Source: Alopecurus myosuroides (Eukaryota > Streptophyta > Magnoliopsida > Poales > Poaceae). Taken from it: a stretch of DNA of 64,000 nucleotides. The notes beneath the pieces are model-generated. The model had not been told where the DNA came from. It worked only from the letters and a program-made list of their open reading frames with translations, and ran no database searches. Shown one piece after another: positions 34,770-47,344 of the stretch. The position numbers and the translations under genes are program-made. The stretch's first letter is position 1. Every line of letters begins with the position of its first letter. The stretch covers positions 271,393,092-271,457,091 of the forward strand of contig CM054062.1 of NCBI GenBank assembly GCA_028641055.1, read 5' to 3'.

Positions 34770-36321
34770 GCAATAATCTTATGATCATGGAAAGCCAACC
34801 TCCACTTCATGAAGAATTCCAGAAGCTGAACCTTGGTCTTGTTCCTCAAGGTTATCTTGCTAGCTTGACAGCCAGTCCAACTCTCGAGGACAAGATTTGT
34901 TCTGAACAACTTCGTGATACTGAGAGCAAGAAGATGGTAGAACACATCAAAGAAGGCAAGGATAAATTTAAGTCCTTCTCAATAGATGACAAAGGAACTG
35001 TGTTCTTCGAAGGACGCATTGCAGTTCCTCAAGTTCAAAGTCTCAAAGATATCATTCTCAAGGAGGCTCATGAAACTCCTCTCTCCATCCACCCTGGAAG
35101 TACAAAGATGTACCAGGATCTTAAGACACTGTATTGGTGGCCTGGCATGAAACGTGAAATTGCTCAATACGTTTCTGAATGCGACGTTTGTCAACGTGTT
35201 AAGGCAGTCCATCAGAAAACAGCCGGTCTACTCCAACCTCTAAAAATCCCTGAGTGGAAGTGGGACATGATTGAAATGGACTTCGTCACTGGTTTTCCAA
35301 AGTCCAAGAGGGGCAACGATGCAATCTTCGTTGTCATTGATCGTCTCACTAAAGTAGCTCACTTCTTTGCTGTCAAAGAAACAATCTCAGCTAGCCAGTT
35401 AGCAGAGCTCTACACAGCAAAGATTGTTCCCCTTCATGGTGTTCCATTGGAAATAAGCTCAGACCGTGGAAGCATATTCACTTCTCATTTCTGGAAAAGC
35501 TTTCAACAAGCATTAGGCACCAAACTTCTGTTCAGCACAGCTTATCACCCTCAGTCTCAGGGGCAAGTCGAAAGAGTCAATCAGATTCTCGAGGATATGC
35601 TCAGAGCATGTGGTATCTCCTTTGGCATGAAATGGGAGGATTGCCTTCCATATGCTGAATTCTCCTACAACAACAGCTTCCAGGCAAGCCTAGGCATGGC
35701 ACCATTTGAAGCTCTCTATGGCCGCAGATGCAGGAGTCCAATCAATTGGTCTGGAGCTGGTGAACGTTCACTCTTAGGCCCTGACATTGTTAAGGAAGCC
35801 GAGGAGAAAGTTCGCATCATTCGTGACAATCTCAAGATTGCTCAGTCTCGTCAGAAAAGCTACTATGACAGCAAGCACAGGGATATGATCTATGCACCTG
35901 GTGACAAGGCATATCTCCGTGTAACTCCCCTCAGAGGCACTCATCGTTTTGGTGTGAAAGGAAAGCTTGCACCAAGATACATTGGTCCTTTCAACATTCT
36001 CTCAAGGCGTGCGGAAAATGCCTATCGTCTTGAACTTCCAGAAAAACTATCCAAGGTGCACGATGTGTTTCATGTGTCACAGCTCAAGAGGTGTTTCAAA
36101 GATCCAGATCGTGCAGTTGATCATGATTCCATTGAAATGCAAGATGATCTATCTTATGAGGAGCACCCTGTTCGTATTCTCGATGAGACCGAGTGTAAGA
36201 CTCGCAACAAGAGCACCAAGTTCTTGAAAGTGCAATGGTCGCATCATTCCGATAAAGAGGCAACGTGGGAGACCGAAGAGGATCTTCGAAGAAGTATCCG
36301 GACCTTTTCCTTTCTCAGTAG
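34770..36321 (+). pseudogene. pol: Integrase and chromodomain, element B
   Basis: The frame continues from the RNase H end. Integrase has the HHCC site (HETPLSIHPG ... CDVCQRVKA), the first DDE aspartate in EMDFVTG (35279-35281), the second in SSDRGSIFT and the glutamate in QVERVNQ (35570-35572). A chromodomain (KVQWSHHSDKEATWE) lies at about 36190-36290 and would direct insertion to marked chromatin. A frameshift near 36290 changes the last residues; the expected stop is TAG at 36319-36321, just before the hairpin, as in element A. Confidence 0.9.
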
Positions 36322-36358
36322 GAATCTCGGGGCGCGATTCCTTCAAGGGGGGGCGTTT
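36321..36358 (+). promoter_or_regulatory. Hairpin and polypurine tract of element B
   Basis: GGAATC (36321-36326) pairs with GATTCC (36336-36341) around a further CG/CG pair. AAGGGGGGG (36345-36353) and CGTTTT follow, and the LTR begins at 36359. The arrangement equals that of A and E, but the stem bases differ. Confidence 0.75.
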
Positions 36359-37322
36359 TGTAACATCCCAAGTATGAAAAACCACCCCTAGAATGTTTGA
36401 TTCTTGTTTTATTAAAGTTTTGCATCATGTCATCATACTCATTTCTTGTTTGCATTTGTTTTCCTTTTGTTTGCATCTGTTTTCCTTTGTTTTCACAATT
36501 GAATTTCAAACAATATTCAAACATTTATTTCATACTTGCTCTGTTACAACTTTCCAAATAAAAGGTTCAAATTAAACTTCCAATTGTTTCCATTTTAATC
36601 CATAAGGTTCAACTATTAAAAATGGTGGCTTTTAATCAATCACTTAATTCAAATGATTATTCAAATTCAAATACTTTCTTCCAAACAGCAACCTTTTGGA
36701 ATTAATGTTAATTACACAACAATAATAATCATTTGCTTCCAATTAAAACTATATGATCACCCCATTTAATTTTGGTTTGCAATAATCACTTAATCTCAAA
36801 ATCATTTAAATTGGAATCAAATTTCAAACAGCACCCAATTTCAAATTATGAAAATCACCCAAAACAATTCTAATCCCTTGTTTTCATTTTTTTAAACTAA
36901 AGGTTCAACCCATTATTAAACCTTGTTTCAAATAATTCAATTAATAATAAAATCCATTCAAATTGAACCAATTACAAACAACAATTATATTTTGAAATTC
37001 ATGGAAAATAAAAGTGGTCAAATGGTTACTGACACAATAAATAACCAACCCAATTTTTTTTCTATAATTTTCCTACCTCAAAATTCCTTCTATTTCTTCC
37101 ATTTTCCATTTCTGCAAAAAAAAAAAACAGAAGGAGAAGAAAAATTAAAAAAGAAAAACGGCCAGAGGGGGGAGCCAGCGCCACGGCCCATCCCATCTTC
37201 TTCTTTTCCCTGGCCCGCGTACCGCTTCGCGCCCCCTCCTTCTTCTATCTGTACGGCCGACCATCGGGCGGTGCCACGGCGGCACAGTAACGCTCCGACG
37301 GCCGGGAGCGCCCCTAGACGCC

Positions 37323-37329
37323 TATAAAA
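37323..37329 (+). promoter_or_regulatory. TATA box in 3' LTR of element B
   Basis: TATAAAA is at the same place as in the 5' LTR. Transcripts from here would run through the rest of the LTR into 40965 and beyond. Confidence 0.6.
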
Positions 37330-37881
37330 CCTACCCTAGACCCTGCGCCGCTGCCCTAGCTACCTACCCACCATATCCCCTCGAGCACCGCCGCCGTTTA
37401 CCTCTCTCCCCGCCGGTTTCCACCTCTCTGCCACCGTACCGGAGCGCCCGCTTCTGAATCTCCGATGACCACCGCCGCCTCGCAACGCCACCATCCAACC
37501 TAGCCACGGGAATCGCACCGCCGCAATTCCCTCTCCCTCGACGACACCTCCGCGAGCCCGTAGCACGCCTGGATCGCCGCCGCCGTCCGTGTTGTCGCCG
37601 CCGTCGTTCTGCACCGAGCCGCGGCCACGGCTACACCGGAGGTGAGCGCCGCTGTCCCCTCCTCTCTTTCTCTCCTGCTTGCGCGAGCACCACCGCACGC
37701 ACACCAGCAAGCACCCGTACCGCAGCAGCACGGCAGCACCAGCGCACGGGCTGCTCACCGCCGGCCACCGTCGATCTCCGTCAGGTTTCAGAAGCGCGCG
37801 TTCGTCAGTTAAAATTTCAGTGGCGAAACTGAACCTTAACCTAGTTGCCTCCCCTTTACTGACAAAAACTGACGAACACCG

Positions 37882-37938
37882 CAGCGGTAGAAACGTTGCG
37901 TGCGCAAGCCAAGGGCGAGGGTTCGATCCCCCCTCGCC
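37882..37938 (+). other. tRNA-like stretch, 3' LTR copy
   Basis: Second copy of the A-box/B-box-like sequence described at 17370-17428. CAGCGGTAG and GGTTCGATCC are unchanged. Confidence 0.4.
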
Positions 37939-40900
37939 GCGAATAAACCCACCATTTTGCGCAGCGCGCTGACAGGGTGGCCCCCCCTGTCAGCTGCTGT
38001 GTGGCACTGCTGCCACGCGCGTGTGCCACGCTGGCCCAGGGCCCTTTGGCAGTGCCCGAGGGTAGATATCTGTGCGGTGTAAATAGTTTTCAGCCCTTTT
38101 CTTTTTCAAAACCAGTCCCTTTAAATTACAGAATGGTCCCTAATAACAAAATGCAAATAACTTTCATTTTATAAATCCAATTAATAAAAGTAAAATATGT
38201 TTGTTGATCCAAATTAAATTATCTATCTATTCAAACCATTTGTTTGCTGTTTTGAATAATTCAAATGCATTCAAATTTTAAATTCAAACAATTCATTTGT
38301 AATTTGACTAATTGCATAATTAATTCATACCTAATCCAAATAATGCAAATAAAATATGTTTTCCATGCCTTTTTGAACCCACTTTTCAAATATAAATTTT
38401 GTTTCATGATTTGAATAATTAAAATTGCTTAAATAATTTAACCCTTGTTTAAATCATTTAAATTTGCTAAATTCATAACTTGCTCACATTAAATTATTTT
38501 TGAACATGCAAAATATGTTTTCAAACTAGAAAAGTATAAAATTTTCAAATATGAATTTGAATTTATGTTTTGAACAAATAAAATTCAAATAATATCCAAA
38601 CTTGTTTTAAATTCATTTAAAACTTGTTTAATCTTGTTTAATTCATAATAAATTCATCCTAACTCCTTTTTCAATATTTGAAACATGTAATCCAACTAAA
38701 ATTGTGTGTTCTTTTCAAATATGATTTTTGTTATTTGTTCTGAACACTTTTAATGGCTGAAAACAACAAATACTTGTGTAACACCTTTAAGTAACCAAAA
38801 TTCCCTAACTTAATAAATAAATTTCTAAACTTGGTAAACCTTATTTTAACTTGTTTCTATTGTTGTTATTTTTCTGTTTTCCTCATCCATGCATCATACT
38901 AATCCACTATCACCTGTTGATTAGTTGGAAAACAAATATACCAACCTTAATTCATGGGCTTTTCATATGCAACTCAATTGCATATGGGTCCATTTAATCA
39001 TGTTGTTACCATGTCAACTAGTTTATTTTGATGCATCCATTAAATTGACATGCATCATCCCATGATTGTGCACTATGCCATGTTATTGATTGTTTATCTC
39101 TCTGCGTTGGTTGTTTGCTTCTTCTCGGATAGACGACGACGTTGAGACAGACGATACTTACGACACCCCTTCTGAGGATCTAGCCCAGTACCAGGCTACT
39201 GAGTTTGCAGGCAAGTTATCACTCACATGAACCATTGTGTTCCTTTCAACATTGGATATCGATACTTTCCGTTGTCTATTTCTGCTAGCCCTATGAGTAG
39301 TTGTTTCTGTTACGAACCTATCACATGTTACCCTGAACCCTGATATTGCCTCACCTCCACACCTATAACCCCTTTGATTGTGGCCGTGTCTTACTAGCAT
39401 GCTTAGGGTTGTTTCTGCTCGAGTCTGTTACCCGTTACTTTCTGTTACTATATTTCCATTATGTTCTGGGGCTCGATGTTAAACAACAACCTGTTAATTT
39501 TGAGGTAATAATAATTTGCTGATAAGGCACCGGCAGGAGGCCCGGCGTGGTTTTGAGGCCTGCTAGTGTCGAACCTAATTAGGAAAAGGGTCTTGTCTAC
39601 TGATCCATGATGAACGCACTATCCGCATGTGGGAAGCGTGTATGGGCGCCCCCCTCAATTTGATTCGATTCGCATCTCGTCCAAATCGCCACACTTAGTT
39701 CGGGCTTTCCATTTGATGCACGCATATGCAGGTACGAACCCGAGGCCAGGGTGGAACTTTTGTAGTCGGCATTTAGGGCGGCGTGGTCTTCCAGTGCTAT
39801 GAGGGTCCCCTTTTCTTCGTGGGGCTCGATTAGCCGCGCACGCACAGCACGTGGTGCTTTGGGCTTGATGCGAAGAAGAGTTGAGTTGTGTTGAGTGCCC
39901 CGCTTGGTGGAAGGGCCCTTCCATCTGGCGGGTTATTCTTACGTGTACGGCTAAATTGGTGCACCCCTGCAGGGATAAATCTTCTCGAGAAGCCGTGTTT
40001 TCCGCGGTTATGGTTAACTTGGTGAAAGTACTGGCTAACAAGTACTCAGAAGAACTTACACCTAACTAATGATAACTTGACTAGTAATAGGCTTATTGAC
40101 ACAACAACTTGATCCATCATTAATCCAACTGTGTGAGTTATCCTCGGATTGCTTCTTTGGATAAGGGGCGAGGTCCAGAATGGGTTTGTTTGGAGGTAGT
40201 TATAGTTGGTTACGATACGCTATCTTATCCTCTTTCTGTTAGCCGGAGGTTATATCATGTTTCTGTAGTTGGTTAGTGCAGCCAGCTGCCGCATCTTTTG
40301 TATCACCCTTTCTTCCGTTGAACCCAAGGCATCTGTGCTTGGTGTTGACGGGTTACACTTTGGTGAACTGTGAGTCTTGCTTGCCAGTACGTTTATGTAC
40401 TGACCCCTTTGGGGCTGTGGTTTCCGCAGACTACGCTTACGAGGATCCCCGTGACGGCTACTAGTGGAGTTTGACGAGGCTGCTGACGAGTAGATAGCGG
40501 ACCCGGGCAGGATCCGAGACATCGTGGATGGGCTCCGTCTTCTTTTAATTCCCGGCTTTTTAAGCCTATTTGGATTTGTCTGTACTCAGACCCTTTGAAT
40601 GCTTCCGCTGAGATGTAATGATGTTATGTTGGGACATGTGTCCTCTGGATGATTGTATTTGCTATCTTTGCTCTAGTGAGAGCTATTTGCAACTTATTTC
40701 CATCTTTTGTGTCCTAGAGATATGTTGTGTTATCATTCTGTTAAACGCCGTTGACGTACCATGTGTGTATGGTATGAAGTACGTCAATGGTAGTATCCTG
40801 ATTTCTATGGGATTGTTTACGTAGACGATGAACAGTAGGGGTTGGTTGTCACACATACGTGTGTTGGCCTGCTCGTAAGAGATGCGGGTGCCGGTAAGCC

Positions 40901-40964
40901 CCGTAATCCAATCAACTACTGTTCAACGGAACTGCGAGTATCCTCTAGAAGTCCGGGTGCGACA

Positions 40965-42064
40965 AATTGTGTAACCCCAACAAATCACTCAGACTTATGT
41001 TATCAACAGGATCCATCTCTATAATGGAACAAGTTAATTTAGACACTATATTGAAAATTAATTTGCACTATGTAATTCAATTAAAATTGATATCAAAATA
41101 TGCTCCCACTAAAACTGATATTCCTCAAGATCAACTTTGAGTGAAACAACATCCCAATACATTACGACAAGAAGCATGGATACATGTGATCTAATCATAA
41201 CCTAAAGAGTAGGCCACCATGCAAATCACACACTTGATTCTTTCTCATCTTCCGGTGATTGTGTTTCGAGCTCATAACTAGTTATGCCTGGACGTCAAGA
41301 TAACCATTTAACACCCCTTGTATGGAATGATTCTTGGATACAAGTCATTAATCCATACATGCCTGCACACGATAAGAATGCGCGTACCCTTGAATACAAG
41401 TGGTGGAGAAAAACCCAAGTGTGTTATGACGGTTCCAACAGGATAGGAGAACACGAACAATCTTTATATTTTTATGTGAGGAATCACCCTAATAAACGAC
41501 TGCTGCATAATCAAGGTGCACTCAACAAAGGATAAACATGAGAGGCAATTTATAAATTTGTGTGATTTGGTATAGCCTTTGTTCTTCAGGGATTTCTTGA
41601 CGCATCTCCAACGAGGATCCTCCATCTTCGTTATTTTTACCATAATGCAAAATCCGAGGATATTTTTCTGCGGTGAAAATTGCTTCAAGTTTTTCCATGA
41701 TGGAGAATCGATCACTTTATCCAATCATGTACTTCCTCCAAGCTCCGCGATGAACGCCTGATTGTCAATGCCGAACATTTGACAATCCTTTGGCATTGGC
41801 CATGATGTCAAACCACAGTAGCATAACAGCTATACCAAACAACACGCGCGCACTGCAACCGAGTTAGACGCTTGGTAGAATCAAGAGGGAGAGAGACCAA
41901 AGTAGAATCACCCAAATGAGAGACTTTGCATCGGGAGAGGCCTTGGAGCCGCTCAACTAATTGGACTAATAAGAGGTCTGGCTAGATTCCCATAATGAGT
42001 TTATAGGACAAACATGGTCAAGAGTCTAATATCAGATCTATTCTAACCCCTCAAAGAGGTGGGA
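40965..42064. other. Unrecognised target DNA between elements B and D
   Basis: The sequence begins with the target duplication AATTG. The minus-strand frame that starts at 41016 (MDPVDNISLSDLLGL) belongs to the remnant at 15546-15870. The rest holds frames up to 86 codons on both strands, none recognisable, and no obvious LTR or terminal repeat. TGGGA at 42060-42064 should be the target duplication of element D, but its other copy is outside the window. Confidence 0.5.
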
Positions 42065-42629
42065 TGTCGGGGGGATACCCCCGAGTAGGGTAAAGGCAAG
42101 TGCTAAGGGGCAAGATCAGAAGAGACACTTGGCAGAGTAGCGGCTACCCGGTACTCGCTACCTGGTCGTCCGCTATTCGGCCGTACGCACTGAAGGCCAG
42201 GAAGAAGAATCAGGGAAGTTGTTCTCCTCCGGGTAGAGGAAGTGGTCCGAGTAGAAATGACGGTTTCCTACTCGGGCCAGAAGTCAAAGGAGCCGTTCTG
42301 ACACAGGATCCCGCGTATCCCGGGTTCGTACTTTGGCACTGTTCATCTGCAGAGCGCGTGCTTATCCGCGCCAGGGTGTCAGCAGGGCGTCGCAGGTTAG
42401 GGGGGGCCTACCCCGTGACAGTGTCAATGATAACAGATCAGCTCCTCGGTTCTGCGGAACGACTTTACACATGAAGACAATCCAGGAAGCCAAAAGGTGT
42501 AAAGTGGTCAGCGAGAACCCGCAAGTACACAGTGTGCACATAGTGTCGACATCTTGGCTGTATCCGGCTGGGCACCAGTATATAAGGTGCCCTGCCTCCT
42601 CCTGCGCGAGGGACGATGATCTGATACAC
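42065..42629 (+). repeat. 5' LTR of element D, first part
   Basis: Starts with a hairpin-forming end (TCGGGGG at 42067-42073 against CCCCCGA at 42078-42084). It continues to the insertion of E at TACAC (42625-42629). The rest of this LTR is 53608-53900, giving about 853 bp without E. No second LTR is in the window, so the ends rest on the TG start, the CA end before the primer site and similarity of the end to element C. Confidence 0.78.
42579..42585 (+). promoter_or_regulatory. TATA box in LTR of element D, first
   Basis: TATATAA lies between inverted arms GGCACC and GGTGCC (42571-42591). Element E is inserted 45 bp downstream, close to the expected transcription start. Confidence 0.55.
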
Positions 42630-45600
42630 TGTCAGACCCCGGACCCAGAGATATACACACTGTTATGCGCTCCTAGCCATGGACTCACAAGGGCTTCAGG
42701 GTTACCAGCCCCGGCCGCAACAAACAACGGCAGGCAGACCGGATTCATCGGCACGTAGTCCGGATCCCCGGTCTACTACTCCTTGTATCCATGCTAGTCA
42801 TAACCAATTATGCATACCCAAGCGTCCACGAGTCGGATGAAACTGAAGGAACGGGACCAAAGTTATACAGAGCTGCTATGTGTCCAGAAAGTGCAACAAC
42901 AATCGAGGGTTACTGGGGTTACCTCGCCCCCAGGCCGATCACATCGACAGGCGGGCTCGGACATGGATCATCGGCTCCACAACCCCTCGACTGCGACAAC
43001 TATGCAGGCATAGCCAAAACTGTATAACAATGAGCTCGAGACCAACAACCGATCAAAGCAGTACTCTAAACATGAAGCTTTACTAAATAGGTGTTACTAG
43101 AGTATAGCTTACAAGCAGAGGTCACATGACCCAACATTACATCAGACAACGGAAGGCAAATTATGTTGCTAATCAACAAGAACCAAAAAGGCCTAAGAGG
43201 CCGCAACATAAGGCGACGTCCCAGCCCATAGATTCCAGGCTGCTACCTGGGAACCCCGAACTACTCGTCGATGTCCACGTCGAAACACCACCGAACTGAG
43301 GAACTCCACCTGAACCAAATTGAAGCAAACATGAGTACGGGAGGTACTCAACAAGACTTAGTTAACCTATTATATATCTGCTTCGTTTAGAAAGAGTTAT
43401 GAAGGTTGTTTTGCGTAAAGCCATCTTTGTTTTCCAAATTGAGGTAGGAATAGCACGTCTCATGGAGTATTTTGAAAACAGATAAGAAAGGTACTCAACT
43501 ACTGAGATCATCATCTTTTTAATCCACCAAAACATTTCAGCACCTCGTGCTTCAAAGATCACCACCTCAAGTTGTTCCGGTAACTCATGCTACAAGGTAA
43601 CCCCTCTCGGCATCTCCGAGGAGGCATCCTTCATTCGTTATCAGCAAGTTTTAATCATTCCGTTCAAGTTATCTATGATCACAGAATCCGTCACCAAGTC
43701 GTCCTTAACCGCGGACACGACTTTTCGAAAAGATTTAACCCTGCAGGGGTGTACAACTTTAACCACACGTACCAACCAACTCTTAATGCCACTAGATTAG
43801 CACTATTCCGGGAAGTGCCGGCAGATGGAGGTTGACCACGACCTTTCCCTTGCTTCGCCTATTCCATGAGTCGCTCCGAGTAGAGATGGACCGCCAATAG
43901 GGAGTGGCCATCTCCTGCCGGGTCTCTATCGTTGTGAGCGGTGCTTCAACTACTGTCTCGCCATAGGCTGTTGCACCGCCACGTCCTAGTTTTGAAAACG
44001 TTTTGATATCCCCGCAAATCGAAATGGAAAGCCCGAACTAGGCAACTCATGGAACAAACTAGGCAAGTTGAGACCGAGGGGAATCCAATCCCTCGTGTGG
44101 ATGCACGCTCAGTCTTGGCTCGAAGACGAGAACTCGCTCCTAGGGCATGAACGAGACAACCACCACAGACCCTCTGTGGTCTCGTCATCCACACCTTTAA
44201 ATCATGTTAATCAAACATCTCTTAACTTACCACTACTTCCTACCATACTAAAATCATTCGCAACTCTGATTCATCAACCGGATGGAGCAGAGATCAACAG
44301 ACATGTATGACTAAGCATGGCATATTTGAGGCTCTGGCGATACACACAAACAAATCCTATGTCTGCTAGGAGCATTGAATCATGATATCTGGGTTATGCA
44401 AATAAATAGGATAACTCTATCTAATGACTCAAGATACATTGGAATCGAATGCATTTGTACGAGAATGAAAAGTCTTTCGAAATCATATATGGGCAGATAA
44501 GAGGTTATGCTTGCCTTGCTTCAAGAAAACCAGAGAAAGTCTTCAGGAATAAGTGCTTGACTTGTCGGTTAGGATCAAGTATTCGCCATGGCGTTGTCGA
44601 TCTTCTTTTCGGGGCCGCGTTCTACCGAGGGGGAAATAACACCGAAAAGAGAAAGAACAACAATCAAACATGGCATCGATGCAATGCACAATATTTATGC
44701 ATGAGCAAGTTAATGCGCTTAAATAAAGCCCTAGACAGGATCAATGGGTTGCTAGGGTTCGTATGGCAATTGTGCAATTTTACTGAAATTAACCCGAAAT
44801 ACACCCCGGAGGGGGTTTCGGGCGATTCTGAAAGTGAGTCCAATTTTAGTTGCTCAAATGGGGTTGAAAACATCATAATTAGGTTGCATTTGTCATTTTG
44901 AGCAAAATGGTATATAACTTTTAATTTTCTAATTTTAGTGATTAAAGACTTATTTTTCCATTTTTAAATGAATTAAACCAATTCAAATAATGTCCAAAAT
45001 TGAAGTTTGTCAAACATGTATAAAAGTGACATAATTGGGTAGAGTTTATTTTTCCAAACATTTTGGTACCTCGCTTTTATTTTTCTGAACTATAAAACAG
45101 TAGTTATTAAATTAAACAAATTTATCATTTTCTGGAATTTCCTCAATTTCCTAAAAAAAAGGAAATATGACACCATGCTGACGTCAAGATGACGTCAGCA
45201 ATGGCCTGATCTCCACTGTCTCCTCAAAATTGCTCGATGCACCACGCGATTCCAAAATTGGAGGGCACTACGACGTAGAGGAGACAACGACGAACCAGAA
45301 GGTGGCAGCGCCGCCCGATAAATGCCACCGGAAGCTCGCCGGCGAGCATAAACGGCGGCGGAGCTCGTCGGCGTTCGGCTCCCGCGCGGTACAGAGAACA
45401 AGGAGGGTAGGGGAGGTGTCCATTAGGACCAGGAGCTCACCGGGAGCATCATGGAAGGTTCGAGGAGGCCGGAGGGTGACCGGAGTCGACCGGAAACCAC
45501 GAAATCGACGGCGGCCGGACTCGTAGAAGATGATGGCGATCTCACAGCTCCGGCCATCCCCTCCCGATTCCGTTGGCCACAAGGAGGAGCAGAGGGCAAG

Positions 45601-46236
45601 GAAGCTCCCGAGCTTCTCAACGTGGGCTCTCGTGGCCGGAGATGACGGGGAGAGAAGATCGCCGGAGAGCTGCGGCTCGGGTAGGGTTCGGTCATGTTCT
45701 TCCCGCGCAGAGAGAGGAAGAGGAGGGTTCCGGGGGCGTTCTGAGGGAGGTGGGTTCGATTCGGACGCCTCCCTGGTCTCCTATCCACGCAGGCAGGCAG
45801 GCAGAGGAGGAGGTGGCGCCGGCGACGAACAGGGACATGGCAGCGAGCTGCTTCACTTCGGGAGGAAGAAGACAAAAGCGAAATTCCAAGATAACCCCCT
45901 GAGGTTTTATAAATTTTACAAATCAGCCCTTTTCTATTTTAGAACAGAACAAAACATTAGACTTTGAGGGCCTTTTTGTGAACAGAAAATTTGGCAAAAA
46001 TAATTTTTGAAAAGCTCATGAAATTTCCAACAACACCATGTGTTACTTTGGTGTAATTGAATTATTTTCCAGAACAAAATTTTGGAAACCAAATTGGGTA
46101 CTATTTGTGGGATTTTTTGAAACCATTTGAATTCATAATTTAAATTGGTTTCAAACATGATTTAAATTGTTCTTTCATGCATGTATGATATGAACTCAAC
46201 ACCACAACACTTTAGTAGCAAAATTGGGATGTTACA
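42630..46236 (-). repeat. 3' LTR of element E (minus orientation)
   Basis: 3607 bp, starting TGTCAGACCCCGG and ending GATGTTACA on the plus strand. It matches 49996-53607 almost base for base. It is related to the LTR of A over its U5 side but differs at the U3 start. The palindrome CTTTTCGAAAAG is at 43721-43732. Frames of up to 150 codons recur in both copies on both strands and look non-coding. Confidence 0.95.
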
Positions 46237-46273
46237 AATCTACCCCCCTTACAAGAATCTCGTCCCGAGATTC
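46237..46273 (-). promoter_or_regulatory. Polypurine tract and hairpin of element E
   Basis: On the minus strand the hairpin GAATCTCG-GGA-CGAGATTC (46273-46255) is followed by TAAGGGGGGTA (46251-46241) and the LTR. The stem is identical to that of element A. Confidence 0.78.
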
Positions 46274-47344
46274 CCGAAGGAGAAGAAAGAAGGAACACCG
46301 GTTTTGAACGATCTTCTCGAACCTTACGGTTCTCTTCTCGAAGAGGTTGATTCGTAGCACCTTGAAGTATTGAACGGATACACCTTAGGTAAGAGGGAAA
46401 CTCTTAGGAAATGATCTTCACGAAGATCGAGTATCTCATGGACAACTCATGACCAGAATGTTCGTAAAGAACTTTTGAGTTAACATGCATGAAACACATC
46501 AAGATAGCGGAGGGAACAAGAGAAGGTTTCAAGTTTTTGGACGATTGTTCTTGAAAGGATTTAGAATATGAGCTTTGCATAAGACTTTAAATCCTTTTGG
46601 AAAAGAAAGGTTGAACAACTTGTGGAACCGAGGTTTTCTTCAAACGGATAACCAGGATGGAGAGGATGGTCTTGAATATCACAAAGTAATATCCGTAGAC
46701 GAGGAAGAACACGAGAAACACTGTAATCGTGCATCGGAGCAAATTTGATACAAGATCATGTTCACTCTTCGGAGTGGACACGAAAGATAACGGAACTTTC
46801 AACCATTTCCATAACAACTTTCTTGAGATCCTTGTCAAGGATCGGGATGTTACTTCATGGCAAAAGATGAGTAACCAAAAGAAGTTGGAGCACCGTAACA
46901 AAGGAGGAATTCTTGATCACACCATAAGGATGGGTAACCAATGAGGGTTGAAACACCAGAAGGGGTAGGGATCTATTTCCTATGGTGGATTTGGACGTAG
47001 CAATACGTTTACCACATGGTTAAGATCCCACGGCTGAAGTGACTGACAAATTCACGCAATGTGTGGGATGAACAGAAATTCAAGTATAAACAACTTGAAA
47101 AGGGAACTGATCAATGGTGGTCACAAAGCACCACAAGATGTTTTTCACGAGGAACTTGTTTCCACCAGAACAAAGGTTTTGGAGGTTCAACAGAGAGATA
47201 TTGGAAATGTCAACTTCCGAGTTCTCCTGGACGTTCTGGATACAGATACCAGGTTCATGACAAGCCTTCTATAGGTCATCTAGCAAGAGGGAAACTTGTT
47301 GGAATGAGCCATACAAGAATTCTCACGGGGAGTGGCTGTTCTTA
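46274..47344 (-). other. Decayed integrase region of element E
   Basis: By position this should be the integrase and chromodomain part. Only weak traces are visible (for example a run near 47230-47290 resembling the AHE...IHPG zinc-site region), and no frame exceeds about 104 codons. Confidence 0.4.

Larger units (their letters stand above)
15876..40964 (+). mobile_element. Element B: Tekay/Del-type chromovirus, interrupted by C
   Basis: LTRs at 15876-30386 (interrupted) and 36359-40964 flank a 5972-bp interior with iMet-type primer site, an extra 5' frame, gag, protease, RT, RNase H, integrase and chromodomain. Target duplication is AATTT (15871-15875) against AATTG (40965-40969), one mismatch. 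Without C the element is about 15.2 kb. It has at least four frameshifts and one in-frame stop, but its catalytic residues are kept. Confidence 0.93.
36359..40964 (+). repeat. 3' LTR of element B
   Basis: Complete 4606-bp LTR from TGTAACATCC to GCGACA. It has TATAAAA at 37323-37329, a GC-rich leader, the tRNA-like stretch at 37882-37938, AT-rich DNA to about 39060, a coding-like exon at 39133-39210, the palindrome module around 39981-39992, and a second exon-like block ending in TAG at 40462-40464. It serves as the uninterrupted reference for the 5' copy. Confidence 0.95.

Noticed and set aside
41281..41535. 83-codon plus-strand frame in the target DNA
   Set aside because: No recognisable motif and no splice context; kept only as part of the unrecognised region.
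44449..44901. 150-codon plus-strand frame, repeated at 51815-52267
   Set aside because: It lies inside both LTRs of element E, on the strand opposite to the element, with no known domain. Its duplication reflects LTR identity, not a gene family.
45268..45967. Several 100-150-codon frames on both strands, repeated at 52635-53338
   Set aside because: GC-rich LTR leader sequence open in many frames; same reason as for the LTR of A.
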